Source: Thuidium tamariscinum
Taxonomy: Eukaryota; Streptophyta; Bryopsida; Hypnales; Thuidiaceae
Assembly: GCA_947034885.2 (NCBI GenBank)
Contig: OX344752.2
Location: 20,855,386 to 20,919,385 of the forward strand
DNA: 64,000 bases
Direction: 5' to 3'
Positions within the stretch are counted from its first letter, which is position 1. Every line of letters begins with the position of its first letter. The notes under the pieces are model-generated. The model saw nothing but the letters and a program-made list of their open reading frames with translations. It was not told the origin of the DNA and did not search any database. Below are positions 46,211 to 57,380 of the stretch, piece by piece. A program made the position numbers and the translations under genes.

Positions 46211-46774
46211 TTTTCTTCATATGAATTACAAATATAGGATTTCAATTGATGTGTGATAGGATGATTGCTTATTGCATATTGCAACCTCAATAGTATAGCA
46301 ATAAAACAAATGCTTTACACATTTTTAGTTGACAAAATTTTCAAACTTTGGAGAAATTAGACCCTATTTCAAAAAAAAGATCATGCCTATAATTTATGGA
46401 GAGGCTTTTGAATGATTACTTGATCATATTGAGAATTATGTACAAACCATGAAAAATACCCTAGTGAAGTAGTGAGATTTATGCTAAAAAGATTCTAAAT
46501 TAATATTTATTAACTAAAAGAAGTATTTCATTAAGAATCCAAATTGGTGCTTGATTCAAATTCCATGTATTGAAGTTTACAACACAATTTAACACAATTA
46601 GGGATTTAGGGCAAGAGCTATTAATTATTCTATATTTCATTTCTAATTAGAATAAAATTTATTTTCAAAGTTTTATTGACTTTGAAAGAAAGAAAATATT
46701 TCTATCTTTTCCAACTATGAGATTAGAAAAATGAAATATAAAACAATTCATGTGACTCATATTAACTAGACTAA
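46211..46774. other. 3' flank of the WEB-like gene
   Basis: AT-rich; presumably holds the 3' untranslated region. No other gene. Confidence 0.4.
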
Positions 46775-47163
46775 CCCCTAAAAGACCAAGCTATGTTTTT
46801 GGGTGATATTACAATTTGGGGAGCTCACTTAGAATATGGATGGAGTTTTTATTTATTTTCTTTAAAACTCCTACTTACCTGCATACTAAAACTCCTCATA
46901 ACTTTTATTTCATTAATCAAAATAGGATGATTCAAAGCTTCCTACCTATATGTAAATCTAATGAATCAATTTCAAATTTTTATATCATGCAATAACTTTT
47001 TAATCATGTAGTCAAAAGTTATAAAAGTTGTTTGAACTTAAAGCTACTCCTTGGGAACACATTGTGTGGAAATCTTGTAGAAAAAAACAAACAAATTCCT
47101 TTTGCAGTAAGTTGCCTTAAATTGTTATTTTGCCAAAAAAAATGCAGTTTGGTCCTTTAAAGG
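46775..47163. mobile_element. Short TTAA type I element
   Basis: It starts CCCCTAAAAGACCAAGC and ends TTTGGTCCTTTAAAGG, with CTAA and TTAG at the flanks, a slightly decayed TTAA pair. The interior matches the type I family ('aaactcctcataactttta', 'caataactttttaatcatg') but is internally shortened to 389 bp. Confidence 0.7.
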
Positions 47164-47731
47164 TTAGCTTTTGTAATAGCTTGCTGAAAAATAATTTCAA
47201 TATGATGTATCACTAAGTGTTTTTTTTAATTTATTATAAAAAATCTAATAAAAATAAAAATATTAAAGGAATAATATTTACCTCAAATTTTGGAAGTGGT
47301 TAACAAATGTAGGAACCTTGCATTTGAAAATTGGCTTATACATAACTTTGGCATTCAAAAGGCAAAATAAAATTTTTAATTTTTTAATTCTATAGATATA
47401 TATATATATCGTCTTCAATTATATTTTTATATCTTGTATAAAAAATTATATTATTGGTTATAGAATGTCACTTTTTTAGAGATTCAATCCTAAATTAGGA
47501 TGATTGATACATTATTTGGACAAAAAACATCATTCTAAAGTATTATACTTGTCAACAAAAATATAAATTTTGATTTGTTTTCGACTTAATTACTGCTTTG
47601 CCTAAAGCATAGTAGTTTCTTGGATTACCAAAAAATAACAATTTCAAACACTATCTACAAATAAATAAAAAAACACTTAAAGAGATCCCCAAATGGAAAA
47701 TACCATATCTTGTCTAACCATTCTTTTACTC
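47164..47731. other. Intergenic AT-rich DNA
   Basis: A run of TATATATATATA is near 47,397-47,408. No gene. Confidence 0.4.
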
Positions 47732-47735
47732 TTAA

Positions 47736-48662
47736 CCCCTAAAGGACCAACATGCCTTTTTTGGCAACATAGCGATTTTGGGTAGGTACATGTAACTAGA
47801 GATTTCCATATTTTGGAACCAAACTTTACTAGAAGGTGTGGACAAGGAGTATCTTCAAAGCCCAATAATTTTCGTGACTTTGGACTACATGGTTGAAAAG
47901 TTATTGCATAAAATGTTGTTTGTTTCTCAACTTGGGCAGTTCGGGCAGATAAAAAAAAATCACTTTTTTTGGAAATAAAAATTTGAAATTGGTCTTATAG
48001 ATTAATATGTACATGGAAAGCTTTTAATCATTCCATTTGGATTAATGAGTAAAAAGTTATGAAGAATTTTAGTTTGCGGGTAGTTATGGATTCTCTTCTC
48101 TAAAATAAACTTTGAAGTCCTTTATTTTACTCAATTTTCAATATTTTTGAAAAAGAATAAAAACATTGGATGTAGATTGTTTATTAGAGCATTTGAACCA
48201 TTGGGATTGACATTTTTCAATTCAATATATAAATTGTTACCATTTTTGTATTTTGAATCATTATCTACTTCTTCCTACTTACTATTTTTTTTGTACATGT
48301 TGTACAATTCCAAATGATATGGAAATTTTCAAGCATGTAGCCAACTTGAATTGAAGAATCAATCCAAAGAGTTGCAACCATTTTGGACATTTTTTCATAC
48401 AAATGTGGCCTTCTGAAGTGCATCTTCCTGGATTTCCGCAATGGAAAAAAAATGATTTTTGTAACTTCAAACACTAATATCTTGCAATCTACATGGCGGA
48501 AACTTCTGAAATTTTTTTTTACATCTTTCTAAACTAGTGCACTAAAAGATCCTATGGTTACATGTGTCAAAAAATGTTTTTTTTTCTGAAATTTGGTAGC
48601 TATCCTAGAAATGACAGTTTTAGAGCAATTTTGGTGGAAACATAGTTGCGGTCCTTTAGGGG
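47736..48662. mobile_element. TTAA-flanked type I element, full length
   Basis: It starts CCCCTAAAGGACCAACATGC and ends GCGGTCCTTTAGGGG, with TTAA on both sides (47,732-47,735 and 48,663-48,666). It contains 'cttgggcagttcgggcag', 'aataaactttgaagtccttt' and 'ggatgtagattg', as in 27,809-28,725. At 927 bp it is close to the 930-bp copy nested at 20,103. No transposase frame of useful length. Confidence 0.85.
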
Positions 48663-48832
48663 TTAATAATAATGAAGTAGGAGATTGATATTGTAGAAAA
48701 CATTATCAATATATGCTATTTTTTTATTATTAAAATTTTTTATGTTTATTCCAAAAAATTATTCAATTTTTTTATAAGATCTTTAAGATGATACATTATT
48801 TTTCAAAAAATCATTAATTTTTTTAAATTAGA

Positions 48833-49554
48833 GGGTGATTGCAAGAAACACTAGTCCTATTTTATGTCACACATCGCATTTTGATTTGTTTTTTGGCCAT
48901 AACTTTTGTGTTTTAGCTTCGATTGACTCAAGATTTGTAGAAAAGGTACTCATAACTATCATAAACCTTCCATAATTTTTTCATAATTTTCAAAAATATT
49001 TTATTATCCAAAAATAGCCCCTGATTGGATGTCACACTTGGCAGTTTAGGGGTTTTCAATACCTGAGCTATACCTTTTTTTAATGATTTAACATGAAATT
49101 TGGATGAAATGGTCTTCCAATAGACTTCTAGCTTTCCGGGGAAGGATTTTACAAAAAAGTTAATTTTGTGAGGTGTGGAGGTCTACAAAAAGAGCTCCCT
49201 TCTGCTTGTATTTTGAAACATATAAAATATTATTTTGGTGTTTTTTTTTGTGAATGACCATCTCCATAAAGTTTTTGAAAATGGACACTTTTTATTTTTT
49301 GAAAATATCTATTTTTACTATTTTTCCCTAATTAAAACATGAAGGTATGTATTTTCTAGAGGTTTGGCACTTTTCAAGTTCTCCTACTTAGAGAATTTTT
49401 CTATCCATTTCCTTCAGCAAAAACCTTCATCTTAGAGGTATATACACTATTCATATTTTTTTTTTAAATTTAAAATTAATTTTCTAATTTTAAAGTACTC
49501 CCGAAAAAATCAGCCAAATGCAACAAATAGGACAGGTGTTTCTTGCAATCACCC
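48833..49554. mobile_element. Element with GGGTSATTGCAAGAAACACC termini, copy 2
   Basis: It starts GGGTGATTGCAAGAAACACT and ends GTGTTTCTTGCAATCACCC, flanked by TAGA on both sides (48,829-48,832 and 49,555-49,558). It is the inverted counterpart of 39,619-40,354, sharing 'attttatgtcacac', 'gacaggtgttt' and 'gagctccct...ctgcttgtattttgaaa'. Confidence 0.85.
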
Positions 49555-49817
49555 TAGAAAATAAAGAATCATTGTAAATGATTTAAGATGATACAACTAT
49601 AACAAGTTATGCGATTTGGCAAAACCAATGGTTCACTAATGAAATGGAGCTACTATGATAAGTAACATCTTTTATTTTGTGATGTACATTTTAGCCAGGA
49701 TAATTTTTTGAAATTCAATGAATTTGGTAATCACAATTTTTTTGCCTCATACTACGCAATGTTTAAATGGAAGTAGGAGCTCAACCACTCACAATTAAGT
49801 CAAAAGCAATAATTACT

Positions 49818-50175
49818 TTTGAAGTAGAATTTCAAACCTCATTTAGGTATGATAGAAAAACTTTTTTCAAAAAACTTTGAACTTAGAAAAGTTAGTAATG
49901 TCAAATTAAATTTCATCTCCAAAAATCTCTTTGATACTTCTAGCCTTGAATCAAAAGTTAAGAACAAATTTCAATGAGGGGTTGGAAGGGACATTTTCTT
50001 TAATATTTTCAAACATCCTCTTGAAAATTTTGTTCATAAATTTTGATTGAAGTCTCAAATTTACAAACAAATTTTTGAAGATGAAAATTAGCCTAATTTA
50101 CCAACTTTTTTTAGTTCAAAGTTTTTGTAAAAAGTTTTCTACTATGCAAAAATGAGGTTTGAAATTGTACTTCAC
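49818..50175. repeat. Imperfect inverted repeat (foldback)
   Basis: The left arm 'gtagaatttcaaacctcatt' with 'gatagaaaaacttttttc' pairs with the right arm 'gcaaaaatgaggtttgaaat' with 'aaaaagttttctactatg'. Arms are about 110 bp. Ends and target duplication are unclear. Confidence 0.55.
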
Positions 50176-50423
50176 ACATAATTCTCACGTTTAGACAGTG
50201 AGCAATCCAACTCTCATCTTCAAATTATCCTATGCTCTTTGAGAATTCATGATGGACAATGAATATCATTATAAAAATGACATCTCTATCCTACATCCCT
50301 GCAAATGTTAAAGAAACAATCTCTTCAAGTAGCTATCAAAATCCTTTTTAATGGCAAATGATCAAACAACATTAGTATTGAAGCTTACTTTAATTCTCCA
50401 TGGTGTATAGATGAATTTCATAG

Positions 50424-50941
50424 CCCGGGTACGCAACTCCCATATTATATGGCCTTGATTATAATTACTTTTAATGCATTTTAATCTATTCTCAAAGTAT
50501 ATAATTTGTCCTAATGTAGGAAATTATTGTAGCCCTTTTAACAAGGAATCCAAAAATGTAATTATATATGTGAAATGAATATTTTTTGAGGGCAATAATA
50601 ACATTAAAAACCTAATTATATGAGTTTTTTTAATACATGTATCATAGGCCAAGTCACCTAACTTTGGGGGCTTTTTAATAAAAATTTAATTTTAATTGGA
50701 GAGAACTTTTTGTATGGATTTAAAAAAACTATGCATAGGTGTTTTAATTCTTCATATATATTGTGAGTTTTTTTTTTAGAATGTATGTAATGCAACATTT
50801 TCTACATATAATTTTTTTTGAATTTGACCTTCACCTAACTTTTTGGTCTTTTAAATTTGATATGGTTTTAACAAAAGCCATCCTCTAAGCCATTTTAATG
50901 CCGATGACTCCTCTATATAATACAAAAGTTGCGTACCTGGG
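50424..50941. mobile_element. hAT-type non-autonomous element (8-bp duplication)
   Basis: It starts CCCGGGTACGCAACT and ends AGTTGCGTACCTGGG, flanked by TTTCATAG on both sides (50,416-50,423 and 50,942-50,949). An exact 8-bp duplication points to the hAT superfamily. The 518-bp interior is AT-rich with no transposase. Confidence 0.82.
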
Positions 50942-51644
50942 TTTCATAGATGATGGCTTTGAAGAAGAAAAGGCAATCCCGTGTACAAGCTAATGATTGT
51001 TATGCTCCAAGTTTCAATGACTAATAATTTAAGATGTACTAAACCAATGCCAAACCAGCTTGGAACATTCATGAGTGTTTTTTTTAAAACCTATACCTTT
51101 TGGTCTTTGTTAGAGGTATTATGAATTTATAACATATGGATGTACTTTACGACAAATATGGTTATATATACACATTCAATCCTAAAGCTTTAACCCTTTA
51201 GTGTTGCGACTCATGGGGAAGTGTGGAAGTACTCTAAAAATTTGGAAATGTTACAAGCTGTGACTTGAGTAAATGGCAAATGTGGTGCAAAATTGAATCG
51301 TTTGATCTTCTTCTGTCGGAATTGAAGAGAACATCAAGACAACGTCTACGTCAAATTGGTTTCAGGATGCTCAAATTTGATGTTTGACCAAGAACTTAGG
51401 GTTGTTGACTACAACGGGTAGCGGCTTCGCTTTGCATTCAACATCATTTGCATTGCACATTGGAGGTCCCAAAAATTACTGAAAAACATCAAAAATGTAG
51501 AGCTCCATATCCTCTATACTATAGAACTATCAAAGTTTGCAAGCAATGATTGATCAATTGAGTAGTGACCTTGAAATGGTAGTCACTTCGTTGCATAACC
51601 TCAAGAAGCTATTTTGTGCCTCTACTTGAATGGGAAACACTATT

Positions 51645-51845
51645 TGTTGGAACAAGAAGACGCTCACAACATCATTGTAGCACAACATTGTAGTGTCACT
51701 GTAGCATTTGTGTAGCCGTTACTGTAGCATAACATTCATTCGTGATCATTCGTGATCTTGATCTCATGTATATATATTCTTTTATACAAATAGCTCACTA
51801 TCTTGTTGAGACTAACAAAGTTCTCGTAGCTTTTTGCAAACAACA
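51645..51845 (+). repeat. 5' LTR of the copia element
   Basis: It begins TGTTGGAACAAGAAGACGC and ends TTTTTGCAAACAACA. It contains a tandem 'cattcgtgat' duplication absent from the 3' LTR, and a TATATATATTC stretch that could serve as TATA box. Confidence 0.92.
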
Positions 51846-51857
51846 TGGTATCAGAGC
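51846..51857 (+). promoter_or_regulatory. Primer binding site (initiator tRNA-Met)
   Basis: TGGTATCAGAGC directly abuts the LTR and is the standard plant copia primer binding site complementary to the 3' end of initiator methionine tRNA. Confidence 0.93.
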
Positions 51858-52002
51858 GGAGAGAGTAGAGTAACAATATTGACAGTATTGACGTGCTGGG
51901 AGAGTAGAATAATAATACAGTGAAGTTAGAAACTTGAGAGATCACGACTTAGTGTAGTGCTGCTCCTAACTTCGACACAGAGAGAGTGGAAACTGAATCA
52001 AG

Positions 52003-53135
52003 ATGGCAGAAAATTCGAGTGTATCTTTTAGAGAAGCAGACAAGCTAAAAGGCTTAGAAAATTACTATGTGTGGGCTCTCAAGATGAGAGTAGTAATGAG
52101 AGCAGAAGGATTGTGGTGTATTACAAATGAGGAACAAATCCATATAGTCTTTCTAGTCACTATTGACGGTGAAGCTTACACTGAGCCGTAGTTAAAGAAG
52201 AAAAAAGTTGTAGTGTATAGACTCATACTATTGTCTATATCTGACGACTTGGTTGATTTGGTTGCAGATTATTCAAATCCAGCTCAAGCATGGAGGGCAT
52301 TGAAGAATCAGTTCGCTTTAGGGGACCAATCTCAAATCCTCACATTGATGGGCCAACTCCAGTTGTTGAAGATGAGTGAAGGTGGGTCTGTCGAGGAATA
52401 CGTTAAGAAGGCTTAGGAACTCAAAAATTGACTCAGAAATATGGGCGAGAAGCTCTCAGACCGTAATGTCAATCAGATTGTTTTAAACGGTCTTCCATGA
52501 TCGTATGAAAGTACTATCCAGACACTTACTCATTTGGATGTTGCTATGACTTTTGAGAAGCTCAATGCCACTTTGTTATCTGAATCGCATCGAAGGGAGC
52601 ACCATAACCAACAGCTGGGAGATGAAGAGGCGTTGGCAGCCACGCATGGAAAACAAGAGACCAAGCATCAAACTCAATCGAACCAAGGAAACCAGGGCCA
52701 TGGCAATCGATGGCCTCGGCAGTATTGCGGCAGAGGGTATCCAGGGCGCGGATACCCTGGACGAGGATACTTCATGCCATGACCACCATTTGTACCTCGA
52801 CCATCGATCATTTGTTACAGTTGCAATAAACCTAGGCATTTTGCTAGAGATTGTCAAGAGAAAGATGGATCAAAAACCGGAGGTATGCAATTTGCAAATT
52901 CAGTTGAGTTTTTTGAGTCTCACCTAGCACACCAATACTACGATTCGAACTATTATCCTTCGTGGGATTATAGTCCGTGGTATTTAGACAGCGAAGCATC
53001 ATGACACATAGCAGTTGATTATAATAAATTTGATCAGCCTTCTAGCAGTTCAGGAGTAGAGATTTGAGAGATTAAGACGGGAGGTGGTGAATCTCATGCC
53101 ATCAAAGGGTGAGGGAACGCAACTGTCAAAACCGA
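52003..53135 (+). pseudogene. copia gag and protease region, decayed
   Basis: From the ATG at 52,003 the frame shows the UBN2/retrotran_gag type capsid (WALKMRVVMRAEGLW, then AWRALKNQF and LLKMSEGGSVEEYV), interrupted by stops at about 52,190, 52,414, 52,429 and 52,498. A CCHC zinc knuckle (CYSCNKPRHFARDC) lies near 52,812-52,853. The protease site reads DSEAS at about 52,988-53,002, where copia proteases normally have DSGAS, followed by a stop. Arg/Gly-rich GYPGR repeats precede the knuckle. Confidence 0.85.
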
Positions 53136-54560
53136 TTCTGGATCAATAAAATTGAAAATTGTTTTACGTTCCTAGTATGACGAAAAATCTCATTTCAGTT
53201 GGTGCTATTGCTGATTGTGGCCACAAAGTAGTTCTTTCAGATAAAAAATGTTGGATATTTGATCAGCAAGGAGATACTATTGGATCAGGTTACAAGATAT
53301 TTCAAATGGATTATATTACTTTCGAAATATTTCTCAAGATTTTGTTGCGACACAATATAATACTACAGCCTTATGGCATTGATGCTTAGGACACCTGAGT
53401 TACGCCGGACTCCATCACTTATCGATCTCAAACTTAGTTAATGGCATACCACGTATCGATCGATTGCACCAAGTGTGTCAATGTTTCTTGTCCGGTAAAC
53501 AACACAGGGAGTGTTTTCCAAGACAATCATTCAACTGTGCAAATAAGCCTGGACTTCGTGTGCACTCAGATCTTATCAGACCAATGCAGCAAGTATCATT
53601 AGGAGGGTCTCGATTCATATTCGTATTCACAGATGATTTTTGAAGAAAAATTTGGGTATATTTCCTAAAGCACAAAAGTGAAACTTTCTTGAAATTTTGT
53701 AGTTTCAAGGCAAAAATAGAAAACAAAACTCGGATCTAAACGAGGTAATAGGAGCCAATTTTGACGTAACCATTTTTTTTTGGACAATTATTGATTTTAA
53801 AGCTCAAATTTGAATAGATTTGTGTTAACAAATTATACTTTAAGAATCATAGATGTTATAGTGTCAAGTTAAAGCATTTTATTGTCTATTATGTCATCAT
53901 TTTATTTTAATTAAGCATAAAAAACCTCATGTAACCAGTGCTTTTTAGTCCTTTGGTGAAATTCAAAATAGAGGATTTAGGAACTTTTCTATTGAAATTT
54001 TTAATATTTTGAATAGGATTCTTCAATACTAACAAATTTGAACAAATTTTAGAATCAATTTTGATGAAATTGATGAAGTTTTTGAATAAAACATTCCTTA
54101 AAAATTTCAAAAGGACCTCCAAAAGGATCTATAAGCATGTCAAAATTGGCTCCTATTACTTTGTCTTGATCCACTGGCAACAAGTTAAAAATCCTCCGAA
54201 TAGAGAGGGGAGGGGAGTACTTGTCACAGGAATTTTTACAATATTGCACCGAACATGGAATACACAGAGAACTTATGCAAGCAAATACCCCTCAGCAAAA
54301 TGGCATCTTCAAGCGAAGAAATCGAACTATAATGGAACACACCAGAAGTATATCTCACGATTGCAACCTGCCAATCTATTTATAGAGAGAAGCAATGGCA
54401 ACATCAACATACCTCATAAATAGAAGTCCCACACAAGCCAATAGTGGAGAAACTCCCGAAACTAGATTTTCAGGTATGAAGCCTGATATTTCAAACCTCC
54501 GCATTTTTGGTTATATCGCCTATCTACACGTCCCAAGAGAATCTCGTTAGAAACTTGATA
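53136..54560 (+). pseudogene. copia integrase region, decayed and interrupted
   Basis: After a frameshift near 53,155 the frame reads YVPSMTKNLISVG, then the pre-integrase HHCC zinc region (HLSYAGLHHLSISNL and VCQCFLSGKQHR), and the catalytic-core residues HSD and TDDF around 53,565-53,640. An insertion of about 440 bp at 53,740-54,183 separates this from the block with RGGEYL, TPQQNG and FGYIAYLHVP. Several stops occur on both sides. It cannot encode an active integrase. Confidence 0.85.
53740..54183. mobile_element. Insertion in the integrase region with a 21-bp inverted repeat
   Basis: The copia frame is lost after 'actcggatctaaa' and resumes at 'taaaaatcctccg', so about 440 bp are extra and TAAA may be the target duplication. 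GTAATAGGAGCCAATTTTGA plus C at 53,745-53,765 is exactly complementary to 54,139-54,159. The repeat is subterminal and the interior is not a foldback. The family is unknown. Confidence 0.6.
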
Positions 54561-56577
54561 GTAAAACTAGAAGGTGCTTGTTCCTTGGCTACGACAATGA
54601 GACAAAAGGGTACGGGTTGTATAACAACATTAGAAGGAAGGTTATCATTAGCAGGGACGTCGTGTTTGATGAGTCAAAAGTAGGATTCGGCTACTTGAAT
54701 AGTGCCCAAGCTATAGATGATTCTTTTCAACTACCTACTGATAATAGCAGTAGTGATCTTCTAGGCGCCGAAAGCACTGAAGCCCCTGATTTTGGGGAGC
54801 AGGCATTTAATGATGTGATAGATGAACCTACTCCCACACAAAACGACAACCCCGATCTTCTTCCATTGCCAGAATTAACCTCAAGCCATGCATATTCACC
54901 AAACCCATCTCCAAAATCGAGACGACCATTACCCGCAGATTTGAACGCAAGGCCACATGTTAGACAGTACTCCACTTGCAGAAGAAGCCCTTCTGTAAAG
55001 TTGCATGATTTTTGGACTCTTATTTCGGAATTGGAAAACGAACCTTTTAGTTTTCACACTACAATTCGCCAAAAGGAGTGGAGGATAGCCATTCAAAAGG
55101 AGATTGACTCTATATTGAAGAACAAAACATGGAAAATCGTGGATCGACCCCACAACAAAACACCAATCACCGCTAAATGGATTTTCAAGATTAAAAAAAA
55201 TTTATAGGGAGGAATTCATAAATTGAAGGCAAGACAAGTAGCACAAGGCTTCCAACAGCAACAGGGAATTGACTACCAAGATATATTTGCACTAGTCACC
55301 CGATGGTCAATAATACTTCTCGTTCTAGCATTGGCTGCACAAAACAAGTGGGAACTTCACCAAATGGACGTGATAACAACTTTTTTGAATGGCAAATTAC
55401 GAGAAGATATATATATGGAAATCCCTGATGGATTTCCAAATGCATGTGATGATTCCAAAGTATGCAAAATCAATAGACCATTGTATGGACTAAAACAAGC
55501 TCCAAAAGCTTGGTACAAGAGAATAGATTCATGGTTAATTACGCAAGGACTTTGTTGCAGTGAAAGTGATTCAAACCTGTATTATTTGATGAGAAATGGA
55601 AAAATGACTCTTCTATTCCTTTATGTGGACGATTTGTTAATCACATGAGATGATCATAATGAGATTTCTAGATTGAAGCAAGCTTTACAACAGGAGTTTG
55701 AAATGACCGATTTGGGATATGCTAGTAACTACCTGGGTGCCAAAATTCACAAACAATCGAACGGTTTTTTTGTGTGTCAAAGCAACTACATCAAAAAACT
55801 TTTGGAAAAATTTAGCATGCAAGATTGCAACTCCATGCAATTGTCTATAGACCCCAATGCGCATTTGCAAAAATATATGGGAACTGAATAAGTTAATTCT
55901 ACAAAATACAAGTCGCTTGTGGGTAGCTTGAGATATCTCACAAACACAAGACCCGACATCAGTTACGCAGTAGGATGGGTGTCACGTTACATGGAACAAC
56001 CTCAATCCAAGCTGTCAAACGAATACTACGCTATCTTAAAGGAACAAGCAACTACGGCCTTTTTTTACCATCAGGCATGACAAACGATTATTACACTTAC
56101 GCTGATGCTGACTGGGGTTGAGACTTGGATTCTCGACGATTGACATCAAGAATCGTACACAAACTCGGTGGAGCAAGTATTTGTTGGAGTAGTAAATTGC
56201 AACCAACAGTGTCTCTATCAAGCACCTAATCTGAATATCGAGTATTAACGGACGCCACAAAAGATATTGTCTACTTTCGAAGATTGTTGGGTGAGTTATA
56301 ACTTAACACTAATGAGCCAACACTTCTATTGAGCGATAATTAGTCCTGCATAAAACTTGTAGACAACCCAATAATGCACATTAGAACAAAGCATATTGAA
56401 ATAGAGCACCACTTTATTAGAGAAATATCAAAATCAGGACAAGCAAAGGTACAGTACATACCAACAGTCAACCAAGAAGTTGATTGTCTCACCAAACCAC
56501 TACCCTACAAAAGTTTTGCTATCAACAGAGATCGGCTTGGAGTTTTTTCACTAAAATTTGGACCTAACCCAACTTAG
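54561..56577 (+). pseudogene. copia reverse transcriptase and RNase H region, decayed
   Basis: The frame from 54,578 reads FLGYDNETKGY, a variable linker, then the RT palm and fingers (EWRIAIQKEI, KARQVAQGF, QMDVITTFLNGKL, PLYGLKQAPKAWY) and the catalytic YVDDLLIT at about 55,622-55,645. Next come the connection domain and RNase H (ADADWG, KHIEIEHHFIRE, and a final LTKPLPYKSF), to the stop at 56,577. Stops at 55,205 and 55,649 and a frameshift before 56,374, among others, make it inactive. Confidence 0.88.
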
Positions 56578-56845
56578 AGTGAACCAATTGTCAATCCATG
56601 GTGCCTTCTTAGTGACTTTGTGCCTAAAATCTGGAGCTCTAGGGTTTTTCTTTGTGAGACGATTGTCCAACCACTGATTAGGATTCTCGCATACATCTCT
56701 CCAGTATGCCTCATTTGTATCTCTTATACTTTTGCTAGTAATACTTTTATCTCTAGAAACCTTGGTCAAATTAACATCAGCTGTTTTGCACCCTGATTCA
56801 CTTGAACCCTGAGTTCTTCTCTGAAAAACAACAAATAGGTAGCCG
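56578..56845 (-). pseudogene. Antisense OSB-type gene fragment (PDF motif) in the copia element
   Basis: On the minus strand an exon starting after a TTTTTCAG acceptor (near 56,824) reads RRTQGSSESGCKTADVNL, then EAYWRDVCENPNQWLDNRL, TKKNPRAPDFRHKVTKKAP and WIDNWF. The W-x(8)-QWxDNR and PDFxHK-x(4)-APW pattern is the PDF motif of plant organellar single-stranded-DNA-binding (OSB) proteins, which bind mitochondrial or plastid DNA. Only this C-terminal part is present; the OB-fold domain is missing. A second open segment further upstream on the same strand (about 57,010-57,075, LTNVLQTLRELADML, ending at a GTGAGG donor) may be another captured exon. Splice sites survive because the gene is antisense to the retrotransposon transcript. 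Confidence 0.7.
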
Positions 56846-57168
56846 CAAATGTCTAGAATTCCATCACATGCTCGTCGAATAACAATGGCAAGCCACCAAA
56901 ATAGAACGCAAACAAGTTGACCCTGTCACATACAAACCACCTTATTAAAACTCCTCACAAGTTTGTATAGAAACAATTTCACCACGAAAGAAAGAGGACC
57001 TCACCCATGACAACATATCAGCCAATTCTCGAAGTGTCTGAAGCACATTTGTAAGAAGAATGTTGATATGAGACATTCTACCTATTCACCGGAAGACAAA
57101 ACGAACGTGTTGTAAGCGAGGGTGTGTGATGCTACAAAACAAAGAAAGCCACGCTATGAGCGAGGGGG

Positions 57169-57375
57169 TGTATTGGAGCAAGAAGACGCTCACAACGTCA
57201 CTATAGCACAACACTGTAGTGTCACTATAGCATTTGTGTAGCCGTTATTCTAGCATAACATTCATTCGTGATCTCGATCTCATATATATATATATATATA
57301 TGAATATTCTTTTATACAAACAACTCACTATCTTGTTGAGACTGACAAAGTTCTCGTAGCTTTTTGCAAACAACA
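57169..57375 (+). repeat. 3' LTR of the copia element
   Basis: It begins TGTATTGGAGCAAGAAGACG and ends TTTTTGCAAACAACA. Relative to the 5' LTR it has a 2-bp insertion at the start, an expanded TATATATA run (57,284-57,302) and about a dozen substitutions. Confidence 0.92.
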
Positions 57376-57380
57376 CTATT

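Larger units (their letters stand above)
51645..57375 (+). mobile_element. Ty1/copia LTR retrotransposon, complete but degenerate
   Basis: LTRs (51,645-51,845 and 57,169-57,375) bracket gag and pol in the copia order protease, integrase, reverse transcriptase, RNase H. A 5-bp duplication CTATT flanks the element (51,640-51,644 and 57,376-57,380). A primer binding site follows the 5' LTR directly, and a GAGCGAGGGGG purine tract precedes the 3' LTR. Coding parts hold many stops and frameshifts and an insertion within the integrase region, so it is inactive. The LTRs differ by about a dozen substitutions, mostly transitions, plus small indels, so it is not recent. An antisense host gene fragment lies between pol and the 3' LTR. 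Confidence 0.95.

Noticed and set aside
52576..52857. Minus-strand 93-codon frame in the copia gag region
   Set aside because: Shadow of the gag frame; the plus strand carries the zinc knuckle in register.
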